Below, piece after piece: positions 12,437-23,931 of a stretch of 64,000 nt of DNA (the stretch's first letter is position 1; every line of letters starts with the position of its first letter). The notes beneath the pieces were generated by a model. The model was given only the letters and a program-made list of their open reading frames with translations, searched no databases and was not told the origin of the DNA. A program made the translations under genes and the position numbers. This DNA comes from Scatophagus argus. Its lineage: Eukaryota; Chordata; Actinopteri; Scatophagidae. The stretch is from the NCBI RefSeq assembly GCF_020382885.2, contig NC_058493.1, positions 27,410,999 through 27,474,998 on the forward strand, given 5' to 3'.

Positions 12437-12625
12437 TTTCCTCTTGCAGTCCGAAGACATGCAGGTTTGGTTAATCGGCAACTCTAAAACCTGCCCGTGT
12501 TTGTCTCTGTATGTCTGCACGGGGATGAAGTGGTGACTTGGCCGGTCTAACATCAGCTGTAATGGGCTCCAGCCACGACCTGCAAAGGATAAGTCTTGAC
12601 CGATAATGGATGAATCGGTTGGAGC
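12437..12625 (+). repeat. Decayed copy of the 3587-3900 repeat (tail side)
   Basis: Shares the order of motifs of that family: AGTCCGAAGACATGCAGG, TTGTCTCTGTATG, GTGGTGACTTGGCC and GGGCTCCAGCCACGACC, ending near ATGGATGAATCGG. The tRNA-like head is missing. Confidence 0.6.
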
Positions 12626-13160
12626 AGTTTCAAAGGGAAGCTTCACCTGATTTCTGCTGCCAATCAGCAGTGAATATCGTTTTGTGTGTGGTACTCGACA
12701 CATTTAAAAATTTAAACTAATACCATTCAATTTTTTGTAGTAACAATGAAAAAATTACTATGCATAACATAAAAAGGGTTGCTTGAGGAGACAAACGGAG
12801 AATTATCACCTGACTCTCAGCTCTATTGAGCGTTTTGGCGTCTTTTTGCTCGACATTTTGGTTTTACTGAATTTTACTGTTTTACTTGATTCTCAGAGTT
12901 CTGTTAAAAATAAGCTCTGATAAACCCACTTCAAGCTACGGCTTCATCGCCAAATGATAGACATGGTTAGCGATTAGCTGCCGAACATGGTGGAAAAGGT
13001 CACCAAGACAGGAAATAAAAAGGAAAACAAAAGCAGTTCAAAACAATATAAAAATGATGTTTGTTTTATGAATGTTAAGGTTTTTATTTTATTTAATGAA
13101 ATACAGAAGACTTTCACCTTTCGTGCGGGTGGGAAGACGATACCGTGGCTCCACCTCCCA
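12626..13160. other. Intergenic sequence, no gene seen
   Basis: AT-rich, with short open frames only. Confidence 0.4.
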
Positions 13161-13161
13161 A

Positions 13162-13290
13162 TCACTGCTGCACAGACTCTGGCTCCAAATGACATCACCA
13201 GAACAAGATGGCCGCACTCATGTCCAGGACACTTTGGCTTCACTTTTGTACAGTGGGAGGACGTGCAGACGATTTGTCCAGCTTAATATG
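13162..13290. repeat. Dispersed repeat, copy B
   Basis: Partner of 5258-5395: both carry GCACAGACTCTGGCT, AAATGA, CAGAACAAGATGGC and a following TTTTGTACA. Family not identified. Confidence 0.6.
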
Positions 13291-14460
13291 AGTCAAAGAT
13301 CAGGACGCTGAAAGAATTTCAAGACTCAATTGTTATGTTATGATCAATCGGGGAGCAGTGAAATGATCACGACTTGTCAGATCCTGATGTCAGATGACAA
13401 CAGAGAAAAATGGCTGCCAAATGAATGTAGTCGATCACATAGCACGAGTAATTATTATTTCAGAAGTTATTTTTCTCTTGATGATAATTAAATACCGTGA
13501 AGATAAACCTGAACACGTGACCACAGTGTGGCGACGCAGCGATCAGTTTGCTGCGTTCACGTCGCGCCGATCTCTTTGGCACCGGGGGAAATGGTCTCAT
13601 AGCTTCTGTGAAAACTAATGAGGGACTCTCCCCAGGCCTCTGTGCAGCACAGCGTTACTCCTCCACAGCTCCTCGTCCTGTACGGCTGCGCTGACTTCTC
13701 AGAAAGCCACAACATTTTGGACAATGAGATGCTCCTTTTTTCACACTATGAAACCATCCTGCGCGTGTGCGTCAGGAACGTGTTCAGTGCGAGCCCCGGT
13801 GGCTTCTCCGTTTCAGCCCCAGTGCCCACGGGTGGACCAGCGACTGCTTCAGTGAATCCGTCTGTGAAGGTCATTCAGATAGTGAAAACTCCTGCACAGG
13901 ACTCGTGTGAAGTGACGTGAGCGTAACTCATCCCACACTCAAAAGCACTTGTGTGATGCATGCATATAACAGAAAATAATTTAAAAGATTCTTTGTCATG
14001 ATGGCTGAACAGCCTCACAGGCGCTGACCACGCCTGTTAAATGTGTTTTTATCAAGTGAATTATCTGTACAGTAGCTGACAATATGTTGGATGTTTCTGT
14101 TCCTTTCTGATAAGCCCGATCAGTCTGATCAATGTGCATTAGAAACTATGTCAAGCAGACATGAGTCAAAATGTCCATCCCGGCTGTTGCTTAGTTTAGT
14201 TGATAAGATTGCTAAAATTAGCATTTTTGTGTGTCTGAAAAGCACAAACCCAACAATGACAGAAAGAAGGGATATTTACACACATTCTGACCCATGTCTT
14301 GTTTTCAGTAGTCTGGTTCATGTTGAAATGTTTTCAGTATTTCTTACATGTGACATGAATGCTTCAAATAATACTAATAAAAAAGTAAGAAATGTACAGT
14401 CTGTAATCAGATTCAATTCAGTTTCAGTTCAACGACTTTGCTCTTGATTTTTCATTCTGT
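13291..14460. other. Intergenic sequence, no gene seen
   Basis: The open frames at 13618-13920 and 14091-14447 carry no recognisable domain or splice support. Confidence 0.4.
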
Positions 14461-14466
14461 GCTGTG

Positions 14467-14480
14467 GCGCCACCTGCTGG
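14467..14480 (-). promoter_or_regulatory. CTCF-like core motif
   Basis: On the minus strand the 14-mer reads CCAGCAGGTGGCGC, a full match to the core CCASYAGRKGGCRS. Occupancy cannot be judged from sequence. Confidence 0.45.
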
Positions 14481-14913
14481 CCGAGTCCCACGTGGCAGAT
14501 TAGTGAAACTGAGGAGGGCACCAACATCCAGTTCAGACACAAACATTTTAACGTATTTTCTTAATTATGATCTTCCCTTAAATGGATGATGTGAAGCTCA
14601 GCTGGAGATGATTGTTACAAGTTTCTGTGCACCAATCAGGATTCATCAATATTTTCAATCCGATCAGTTTTAGCCATTTTGCTTATGTTGTTCTGCAAGT
14701 CAAACCTTCATGACGAAGCACACGGGCAGATTAGTGTTTTAATGTTAAACATATAACTAACATGACCTGAAGATGTTCTCAAAATCAGAACTTTGATTAT
14801 TGCTTATGCAGTCATGAAGGTGTAACTTTATTCAGAAACCAGAGTCCTCAGAGCCTTCATTCAGTGTCGAGACAAGTTTAGCTTCACACAGTAAAATTTA
14901 CAAAACATAACAT

Positions 14914-14936
14914 GTGGCCAAAAGTATTTGGACATC
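14914..14936 (+). mobile_element. Solo Tc1/mariner-type terminal fragment
   Basis: GTGGCCAAAAGTATTTGGAC resembles the terminal inverted repeat of a common teleost Tc1/mariner-like non-autonomous family, whose other ends appear at 40956-40974 and 61631-62037. No matching right end was found nearby. The sequence that follows (14976-15180), starting AAAGGGACAGTTCACC, has the look of another teleost short repeat. Confidence 0.5.
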
Positions 14937-15255
14937 CCTGGTTTAGGTTTGTTTAGTCATATTTTGTTCAGGGACTGTCAAAGGGACAGTTCACCCCAAA
15001 ATGTGCCATCTAGTTGCATTATATTGGGTAAAAGGCAGACATCTCTACAGCCCAAATCTCTGCATGGATCAACAGCACCACAGACAAGAGAGAGAAGCCT
15101 GGTGGGACACCTAAAGGAAGAACAACGGATGCTATTATAGCAGCAGACCAATAATTATTGGTTTTATAACAAGGTGTTCAACGATCACTTTCAATGTCTG
15201 AGTGGCCAGAAAGAGAGAAGCCACAGCCCCACAAACGAAATGTTTTGAGGTTTGT

Positions 15256-15261
15256 TTTATT
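15256..15261 (-). promoter_or_regulatory. Poly(A) signal for ndufs3
   Basis: AATAAA on the minus strand (TTTATT on plus), 99 bases beyond the ndufs3 stop. A second AATAAA lies at 15268-15273, closer to the stop. Confidence 0.6.
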
Positions 15262-15359
15262 AGTTCTTTTATTTACATAAATATTTCAGGTTTGCTCAGG
15301 GTGCTGGGAATCCCAAAACGACACGAGGGGACAGAACAGAGAGATGAAACCGAGGGACA

Positions 15360-18300
15360 TCATTTCTTCTCAGGGGTCTCACCCGCCTCCAGCTTGGGTG
15401 CCGCCTCTTTGGGCTCTCGGTGGGCGGGGAACACCTCCCAGGGCGTGTTCAGGTCGAACTTCCTGAACTCCTGCGACAGCTCGACAGGCTCGGCCACCAC
15501 GCGCTTCAACTCGTCATCGTAACGCACCTGCAGGAGGAGTTATGATGATTTGCTGAAAAGACTTTCGTGCTTACGGTTGATACATTTCAGGAAGCAAAAA
15601 CTGGAGAATATGAGAAGAAAACTGCATGAGAAGCCTGCCCGCCACAACACCCTGATAAAAATGTAAATGAATGTGTACTGCAATGAAATTAATAATTCAG
15701 TCTTTCAAGGAAATCTATTCAGTCTCAGGGAGTATTCCGGTCATAAATTATTCTCTCTCGCTCTCAGTGCAAACTATCAAGGACTTTCAAGGCTTGTGGG
15801 AATCCTGAATTTATCATCGTGAGCTGAAAAAATAACTGAATGCATAAATAAAAACCATGGGATCGGCAGAGCCTGAACGCCTGGGCACAGCTTTCATCCT
15901 GTCTGTCTCACTGACATCCTGCCAGCGATACTTCGTCAGTATTTGGCTGATGCTGATGAATCACACGCTGATGAATCTAAATAAAGCTGAACGGCTGCAC
16001 TGAGCTCACGCGTTGCTGGCAGGACTCACCTCCACGTATCCCGAGAGGGGGAAGTCCTTCCTGAAGGGGTGACCCTCGAAGCCGTAGTCGGTCAGAATAC
16101 GCCTCAGGTCTGGATGGTCGGCGAAGAACACACCAAACATGTCCCACACCTGTAAAACACACGCACACACACACACACTCAGTCTGTGTGTGCCATAGCT
16201 GCCCGTCACCGGGGAGCTCCTGTTCGGATGCTCACACTGGACCAGCAGGTTGTGACTCACCTCCCTCTCGTACCAGTTGGCAGCGATGTGGACCGGCACC
16301 GCAGAGTCCACCGGCGTTAACTCGTCTGTGTACGTCTTGACACGAATGCGAGAGTTGTAGTGTAGTGACAGCAGGTTGTACACGATCTGTAAACCAACAC
16401 ACGCACACACGGATGAACACACACACATTATCACCACGAATACAGACGGACAGCTCCTACTACCAGGATGGTCCTGCTCATAAATATTTAAATTCTAAAC
16501 AGAAAATGTTTGAGGAGAATTAGTGAGTCCAATAAAGACAAATTATACTCGATAACTATGGAGCTCATCCAGAAACTCATAAAAAGCTTTACGTCACAGA
16601 CTCAGGAGGTTATCAGCTCTACGTGTGATGTGGGCAGCAAGCAGGATCGCATGTCAACCGGCACACAGAAATTCTGCTTTCGCTGTGAGGCTCCTGCTAA
16701 GGCAACAATCACATTCCCTCCTGAGAATATGATTCAGGACCAAACAGTTCATTTCAAAGAGCAACAGCCAAAAGGGGAACACCAACACTCGGCTGTCCCA
16801 CCCGGGGACCAGCTTGATCATTCGGCTACTCAGTCACAGACGACCGCAGCTGCAGTCTGGGCCCTACAGTTAAAATGGCAGCTTATCGGTCTCACCACTG
16901 TGACATGTTCCTCTGTGTGTTTGTGTGTCAGTTACCTCAAAGCGGTTCTGCCGTGTTGGGATGTCAACAGCAGTCAGGTCAGTCATGTTCCTGAACTGCG
17001 CGTTGGTGTGGTCCTTCAGAAAGGTCAGAACAGGAACCACTCCATCAGGGTGGATCATCACCTCAAGCTCATTGTAACAGGTCACCTACACACACACACA
17101 CACACACACACAGTATTCCTTACTGCTCCCATAGTGAATTTCCCCACTGCAGGATCAATAAAGTTAATCTTGTCTTGTCCAAGTAGGACACCAGCCTGTG
17201 ATCTGCCAGTTTGCATCTCATTTCCTCCCTTATTTACACATCAGCTCTGATTTACCGGCTGTGGCCAAACAGAATGTAGACACATGAGGTACTGAACCAC
17301 ACAGCGTGACTCTAAAGTCCTGTCACAAACACTGAATGTCCTTTCAAGCAGCAAGCAGCACAAGAGGAGGATGAGCTCAGAACTCTGAGACTCTTGTGAG
17401 GACTTGAACTGACCTGAACCTGTTGGATATATTTGGGCATCATCTCCGACACGTACTCCCCAAACGCCGCCAGCTGGCTGTGAGTGACTGCATCCCTGGG
17501 CCTGACGGTGGCTGCACGAAGGTCAGAAGAGACAAGAGGTTTACAATGACAAGACAGGCTGCAGACTGTTTCTTGAGTTTTGGTTTCCTGTGATGACTAA
17601 TTCAAATGCAGGCGTATGTGATGTGGACATCAATCATACAGTCAGTGTGTTAACACCAACAGCCAGTTCTTGCTTAAATGACAAAGAAAAGCAGCAAATC
17701 CTCGCAGTTAAGAAGCTGGAACAAATATTTGAAATTTTTGCTTGAAAAAGGACTGCAACAATTTATTATCAAAAACAACAACAATGCAACTTTGGCTTCA
17801 TGTCATACGAACTGAGCAGAAATATACTGACAGACTATAAACGTGTTTTTATCCAAGTCACAAATGTCCCATAAACCAGAACAACCCGACTGACTCTGAG
17901 TCAGCCTGGAGTTTTTAGGGGGTCGTGTAGCTTTGGGGCTCCAGGACAGAAGCCACGTGAAGGTAATGAGAGAGATGAGTGGGCCAGCCACCGTTTCTGT
18001 CTGCTTGTAAACAACCACGTTACATTACACGGTTTCCTGCGGTACTGAGTACTCACGGCTGGTCTCAGTGGTGGAGCTCTGCAGCCTGTTCTGCTGCTGG
18101 AGGAGCCACGAAGTCTTTGCAACTAGAAAAAAAAACACATTAGAAAAGAGTCAAAACGTCACGTCATACACACCTACAGAGGAGCTCACAGAACCCGAGC
18201 AGAAATCCGAAAATAAACAACAAACGCTCGTCCTGAATCCCCTTAGAACACTTCTGTACGACTGTTCACGTTGTCCAAATAAAGTCGTCTGTCACACAAA

Positions 18301-18555
18301 CAACACAAGCTGCCCATCGATAAACTCCGTGCAGATTAATGCTAACTTAGCATTAGCTAGCTCGAAGGTCAAGTCAGAGACATTTGACGGTGGAAAATTA
18401 ATTAGTGCAGTTTTCAATTACAAGCAAAGACACACAGAATCAAAGCGATCACCGCAGCGAACAGCGCGTACAAACTCAAACGAGTATTGGGTCATCTTAC
18501 TGTTAAAACTCCTTCCAAGACCTCCGCGGACAAACCGCACTAGCGATGCCGCCAT
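15360..18555 (-). CDS. ndufs3: NADH dehydrogenase (ubiquinone) iron-sulfur protein 3, complex I 30 kDa subunit
   Basis: Core subunit of mitochondrial complex I, in the Q module of the matrix arm near the ubiquinone site. Coding exons in order are 18501-18555, 18057-18122, 17414-17511, 16936-17085, 16261-16386, 16030-16149 and 15360-15527. All join in frame with GT-AG borders and give 260 residues (human 264). Residues 1 to about 35 are basic and Ser/Leu/Arg-rich with no acidic residue early, as in a mitochondrial presequence. The 30 kDa signature spans exons 5-6: NWYERE then [17 protein letters not shown]. It is followed by [15 protein letters not shown], typical of the family. The C terminus ends PEKK. 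The start codon is followed by GCGGCA in a good context. The next gene on the same strand upstream is ptpmt1, as in mammals where the two are close. An intron holds a LINE-like tail (17128-17175). Confidence 0.97.
16150..16182. repeat. CA microsatellite in an ndufs3 intron
   Basis: (CA)n run directly beside the acceptor of the sixth coding exon; it reads TG-rich on the coding strand. Confidence 0.8.
17086..17112. repeat. CA microsatellite in an ndufs3 intron
   Basis: (CA)n run abutting the acceptor of the fourth coding exon. Confidence 0.85.
17128..17175 (+). mobile_element. LINE-type 3' tail
   Basis: GTGAATTTCCCCACTGCAGG followed by ATCAATAAAGTTAATCTTG resembles the 3' end of teleost non-LTR elements. 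The same motif ends the SINE at 48840-49126 and recurs in reverse at 63476-63525. No reverse transcriptase sequence is attached. Confidence 0.5.
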
Positions 18556-18611
18556 GTTTGCTCTGCAGTAGTGCTTCTTCTCCGAGCAGAGACGCAGCTC
18601 TTAGCGCTCTG

Positions 18612-18625
18612 TCGCCCCCTGGTGA
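18612..18625 (-). promoter_or_regulatory. CTCF-like motif in the ndufs3 promoter
   Basis: The minus strand reads TCACCAGGGGGCGA, 12 of 14 positions matching CCASYAGRKGGCRS, about 57 bases upstream of the ndufs3 start codon. Confidence 0.4.
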
Positions 18626-18701
18626 GTCGGAGGAGAAGCCTAATTACGTAAATACTCAATTACAGTTACTACTGGATAATGTGTCTCTGATACCACAACG
18701 A

Positions 18702-18757
18702 ATATATATATATATGCTTCTATATATATATATATATATATATATATGTAGAAGCAT
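18702..18757. repeat. TA microsatellite with flanking inverted arms
   Basis: Two (TA)n runs (18702-18715 and 18721-18747). The inner part is bracketed by ATGCTTCTA (18714-18722) and its reverse complement TAGAAGCAT (18749-18757), so the 44-base block is nearly self-complementary. Confidence 0.85.
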
Positions 18758-18980
18758 TTGCTCATTAGAATGGGCTCTGTCCGTGCTGCATAATTATATT
18801 ACTGTAATTATATTACATTTTTCTACCACATCTTTTACACAGTGATCACATTATAAAATCTTGATCTGAAAGCAATTTATTTATCAGATTTAATGTCATA
18901 GTGAATGTGGCCACACACATGATTCAATCAACATATGGGCCTACTGGCTTCACTAACAGCTCTTGAGTAGATGTTTTTAG

Positions 18981-19135
18981 TTCACTCAAAGTGTTAAAGC
19001 AAGACGTCTGGACTTGTGAAGATTTGGCTTGAAGATGTTTGGCTGCTATTCCAAGCAGCTTCATCAGTTCTGAGAAAACTGACTGGTGGGGAACAAATAT
19101 ATACGCAGATGCCTTGCTTTAACTCTTTGAGTGAA
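18981..19135. mobile_element. MITE-like element with 23-base terminal inverted repeats
   Basis: The left end TTCACTCAAAGTGTTAAAGC-AAG (18981-19003) and right end CTTGCTTTAACTCTTTGAGT-GAA (19113-19135) are reverse complements with one mismatch, bounding 155 bases. The interior (TTGAAGATGTTTGGCTGC, AAGCAGCTTCATCAGTTCTG) and the following CTGGATGACTGAGAATCT resemble a teleost repeat also seen at about 52245-52395. Confidence 0.7.
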
Positions 19136-19349
19136 TACAACCTGGATGACTGAGAATCTCCACAGATATGTTTTTAGTTCCTTTCTATCTGTAGCCAAAC
19201 TGAACACGCTGTACCTTCCTGTCCTGTCACATGAAACGACAGGGCTGTCAGTATGTCTTCATGCTGCTCCACCACAGCTAAAACAGCTGTCACGTCGTAA
19301 ATACAAATAAAGCATAAACACCATTAGAATGTACTTATCACACAAATAT

Positions 19350-19355
19350 TTTATT
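19350..19355 (-). promoter_or_regulatory. Poly(A) signal for ptpmt1
   Basis: AATAAA on the minus strand, about 545 bases past the ptpmt1 stop, at the end of a stretch with no other gene. Confidence 0.4.
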
Positions 19356-19899
19356 AACATCACAGTTCTGAGGCACATAGCAAATGCACTGAAATGTTCT
19401 CGTCTTGTTGTGCCACTGCAGTCCAAAAGCAACAAGCACAATACACTTCGCTCAGCTGGAGTGTTTTGATGATTACGGTGACAAACAAACGGCACTGAAG
19501 TGTCGATTTGCTTCGGGAATCTGAGAGCATGTTTAGCTGAAACAGAAGGAAGTGACTGTTCAGATACTTTAAAAGCTTCCAAGTGTTTCCATTCCATTAA
19601 ACGTGACTCTGAGATTCAAAAAGTCATGATATAAAATCAGTACGTTTCAACCACAAGCGGGAAACCAGGCTTAACTGACACATTGTGACTTAACTGCTTA
19701 AAATTTGTCATTTCCTTGTGAGAGTCTGATGTAAAGCCAGGAAAAAAAAACAAACAAGTGGTTTGGCATTTCCTTCAGACACATTATGACTCGGAGGACT
19801 GGCTGTGTGTCACGTCACTGTGGCTTCACTCCAGGCTCAGGGCGCAGGCTTCCAGCTGCTGGAGGAACATAATGAGGTCTGAGGCCATGAGCTGCTCTC

Positions 19900-21944
19900 T
19901 CAGCTCGACTGTCCACACACCTGCTGGTGGTATCTCCTCAGCATCTCCAGCTGAGCAGAGCGTACCAGGACGTGCGGTCGAACACTCGCCAGCTTCTGAC
20001 AGGCTTCCTCTGGAGTCCAGCAGTGTAACTGTCAGCAGAAAAGTGTCATGTCAAAACCAACATATTTCTGACTGAGTGAACAGTTTCATGGATGGACATT
20101 AATGACTTCAAAATGTCAGAGTCCCCCGACATAATGATACAATCGTGATGGTCACCATCACTGGCTTGGAAATGAAGCTGTTAACTTTCAGCTTTTGAAC
20201 AGACTATGTTTACATCCATAGTGGGTGAGCACCCAGTGAGGATGTGAAGGAACAGAAAGCAAAGCTAAAAGGAAGCATCTTTACCCCAAGGAACAAATTC
20301 AGCCTCAGCAACCCTTTCAATGTACATCCGTGCATGTCTGTTCCAGTCTGACTTTAAAAAATGTGAAATGATCCTTTTTCTGTGCTAACTGCTTAAACTT
20401 GATGTCTGTGTTGGAGTGCACACAGCAGACATGACAGTGTGGCCTGGCCAGGGTTCTGGACTGACCCGAATGAGGTAAGCAGCAGCCAGTGTGGCGCTGC
20501 GGGAGCGTCCGGCCTTGCAGTGGACGTACACGCTGGTTCCCCGCTCTCGGTGCTGCAGGGCAAACTCCACGCCTCGGTGCAGGTTCTCCAGGCTGGGAAC
20601 GCCGGTGAGGTCGACGGTGCTCAGCCTCAGCTGCTCCACCCCTGCAGCCTGCCACTCCTGCCACGAGCATCAAACACATCAAATCAACCTGTCATTTACG
20701 GACAACTGGAAAATGTGAAGGAAGGATTCAACCTCACTTCTGTTGGCTATAAACCAATCATATGCATAATCACATGCAGGCTAACAGAACGGTCAAATGA
20801 ACACCTTAAAACTGATTTCTTGTCTTTGACTTTATCAATAAGAGGTGACAAATGTGCTTATTAGGTCAGAGTAAATCAGTCAAGTCAGTTGGTGAATTAC
20901 TTTTCTATTATTTTTTTATTACAGACACAAGCTGTTTGCTTGGTCAAATGTTTGTCCTCAGAGTGGAAACACAAGTGAAGCACACTCACCTCAGCGGAGT
21001 TGCAGAAATACTTGGTCTCATACATCTCGTTCATGGTGATGACCCCTCGGACGTTTTCCGTTTCCACCAGCTTCAACACAAGACATGGCAACCATCAGTT
21101 CTCAGAGCTAATGACCTTAAAGCAGGCCCACGTTGAAAGGTGAGCGTGAGAACAGAACAGACAGCCAGCAGACTGTGAGCTGGAAATCTGCTGCTGAAAA
21201 AGCTGTTTGGACATTTAATGGTTAGGAACAGCAAGAGCAAAGATAATCATGGAGGGTGAAAATTCTGACATACAAACAAGAGACCTAAAAGATACAAGAC
21301 AAGTTATTATGAGATGAGTACAAATTCAACTGCCCATCGGTTTCAACATGACTGAGTAAGGTAATTATTTTCTCTATTATTCATTATGTCACAACATACA
21401 CACAGCCGTAATGACATGTCCCAGCTGCTTGCTTAATTCAGCATCAAATCTTCCATCATATCTGAGAAGCTGAAGCCTGCATAAAAATAACTAAAAGGAC
21501 TGCTTTTTAATCATTTACATCGAGTTTAATCACTTGTTTTGCTTCTCCAGTTTCTACTGTGGTTGTGTTTCCCATGCTAATGTCTCATGTAATTAAAATG
21601 AAATTATCACAGCAGCCAGCAGACAGCAGGGTTACGTTATGTCAAAGCCCCTTCAGCGCCCGCCTTCACAGCGGCCCGCCTGTCTAAAAACTTTTACATT
21701 TCCAAGCAAGTTTAAGTGGGCTTTGAAACGCCAGACAAGGAGACGGACAGTTTGTTGTTCGGTGTTAGCTGCAGAGGATGACGTCTGTCTGTCTGACCTG
21801 TTTGGTCATGGACCTGAACGGCAGCGCTCCGAGGATGACCGTCTCGTCCACTCGGTCAAACCACCGTCTCGACGACACTTTCTCCATGACAACATTGTAG
21901 GCTAACGTCGGGTAGAACAGCAGCCTTGCTAACGCTCCGGACAT
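19900..21944 (-). CDS. ptpmt1: Protein tyrosine phosphatase, mitochondrial 1 (phosphatidylglycerophosphatase)
   Basis: Dual-specificity phosphatase of the mitochondrial inner membrane; in mammals it dephosphorylates phosphatidylglycerophosphate in the cardiolipin pathway. Coding exons are 21798-21944, 20990-21070, 20466-20657 and 19900-20028, all phase 0, giving 182 residues (human 201; the human N terminus is slightly longer). The catalytic loop HCKAGRSRS supplies Cys123 and Arg129 of the CX5R motif. Upstream, [19 protein letters not shown] and [17 protein letters not shown] are family blocks, and [17 protein letters not shown] follows the loop. An in-frame ATG lies upstream at 21998 but the conserved reading begins [17 protein letters not shown], so 21944 was chosen. 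The gene lies upstream of ndufs3 on the same strand, as expected from mammalian linkage. An ETS-type site ACTTCCGG lies at 22120-22127. Confidence 0.96.
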
Positions 21945-22119
21945 GACTGCGCTGGTTTTCAAGAAAATACCGTAAAAACTCTGAGCTTTCAGAGACAAAG
22001 ACGGGCAGCTTCACGTAATCACACAACGTTACTAATACTAATGACCCACACGCTGTAAAATATGACCTGACAACCGGTTAGCATCCGTTCTTCCCCGGCA
22101 GGAAGTCAGTAACACCAGG

Positions 22120-22127
22120 ACTTCCGG
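22120..22127. promoter_or_regulatory. ETS-type site upstream of ptpmt1
   Basis: ACTTCCGG, about 175 bases upstream of the ptpmt1 start codon and close to a second GGAAGT (22102-22107). This is typical of TATA-less housekeeping promoters. Confidence 0.4.
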
Positions 22128-22139
22128 TCTTTCAGAGTA

Positions 22140-23250
22140 AAATTCGTGACAACAAAAAAATCTGAACGGTGGTTAATGGCGACAAATAATTTTTTGATTC
22201 TCTTGGAATTGTGCCACAGAGTACACGAATAATATCTGTCAAGTTGAAAGATGAGTTTGCAAGTCAAAAAATTGCAGTTTGTCATATAAATACTCGAGCA
22301 TCACGAAGTTTCGTGTGAAACCGCCCAGTGAACTCAAACCGCGAGATGTCCGGTTGTGAAGTCACGAGGTCAAAGCCCACTGAGATAAACTCAGGTGACA
22401 GCAGCTCGTGCTCACTGATATTGAATCAACTTTGATTAGATCAAGCAGGCTAGCTAAACAGCTTCAACCTGACCTTATGTGAACCGGAAAGGTCATTCAC
22501 AGCACGTTCTTCTTTGCAATGGCGCCCAGATAGCATTAGCCTGTCCTAAGCTAATCTCGAATGAACTCCGAGCTGTTTGTTACTACATTTAGTGGTCAAG
22601 TTTTATTTGTCGTTAAAGTACTAGTTCAGTCTTTCACATTTTTCTAAAATTGTGATTATCAGCATTTGAAATGCTGCATTGAACGGCCTCACTGATTAGT
22701 TTGTATTTTAGCTTTCATTTACACGGCTTATCTCAGTCTGGAGTAAATCTGTGAGACTGTCGGTCTGCTGACACGAAGGTCAGAGTTTACAGTCCATGCT
22801 GTCTCACACTTTTATTCATGAGATTTCTCTTTGAGATATCCGAGCCAAACATATGCACCTAAAAGAAGTGGATCTGTTTTTCTTCTGTATTCTTCCTTTC
22901 AAAATTTGGATTTACTGGGTTCATCCTCAGCAGGAGATAAAAACAACAGCAAGTTACATATTTGATGAAAAAAATCTGTACTGTTGTGTTAGCAGGCAGA
23001 TCAGATTCTTTCCCGCCCGACAAACTTCAAACACGTGAACTAATGATATAAACAAACTGGACAACAGACTTTTGCACATACTGCAGTATGTTTAAATCAT
23101 AGACTTTATGGAAAAGGTGCATATATCAAATCTAGCAGTTCCTGTGTTTGCAAACTATTCTTCTGTGATCATTTTTTGATATTTCATTTGGCAAAACAGG
23201 TTAAAAAGCGCAAAATGAATCTTACAAATAATCCGTCTGTGCTTGTCACT
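22140..23250. other. Spacer between ptpmt1 and prc1, no gene seen
   Basis: AT-rich, with short open frames only. Its left part serves as the ptpmt1 promoter side and its right part may be the distal 3' untranslated region of prc1. Confidence 0.5.
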
Positions 23251-23260
23251 TGAAAATGCA

Positions 23261-23266
23261 TTTATT
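23261..23266 (-). promoter_or_regulatory. Distal poly(A) signal for prc1
   Basis: AATAAA on the minus strand, about 670 bases past the stop. A proximal AATAAA lies at 23652-23657, about 275 bases past the stop, so two 3' ends are possible. Confidence 0.45.
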
Positions 23267-23931
23267 ACATTTTAACAAGTTTTTCCAAATCAGCCATGTT
23301 GTGCTGAATTCGTGTGATTTAGCGATACTTAAACTGTTATGAGGCACCAACAGTCTAAACGTGTTCACATCTCCGTCAAACAGAGTCTATGAAGAGAACA
23401 GCAGATACAGAAATATATACAAATACATACATGTGTAAAAACAGATTTGGATGGAAAAGAGTGTGTGTGTGTGTATAAAATTACACAGTGAGCTTCAGTA
23501 TACTTTGTTAAAAAAAAAAAAGTGCAAAGTATTCACAATACATTTGGCCTGTAACCCCAGATTGCATAAATTCAGAAAGCTAAACATTCTCTCATTTCTT
23601 TTTTTCTTTTCTTTTTTTAAATAAAGTGTGCAGTACAAGATGCAGACTGAGTTTATTACAGCTCAATAACTGGCAAAATTTAGAAACCCAAAGTAGTGTT
23701 AGTTTAACTTAGGATACAAACATTTTTCTTCCTGACAGACAGAAATCCCGCAGCACTGAGGACAACACGCCCGGCGACTGACGGCATACTCCTGGTTTAT
23801 CAGCGACTTAACACTTAATATATTATTACCTTCATTTACATACAAACGCAGAGAGCAGTGAAAGGTCGTGAGATCAGAACTTTTGTTGAAAGGACTACGA
23901 TTTGACAGCTGATGCAGTCAGAGCGGGGAGG

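Noticed and set aside
16510-17250. 246-codon plus-strand frame
   Set aside because: Lies antisense across ndufs3 exon 4 and a CA repeat; no domain and no splice context.
20439-20864. 141-codon plus-strand frame
   Set aside because: Antisense to the catalytic exon of ptpmt1.
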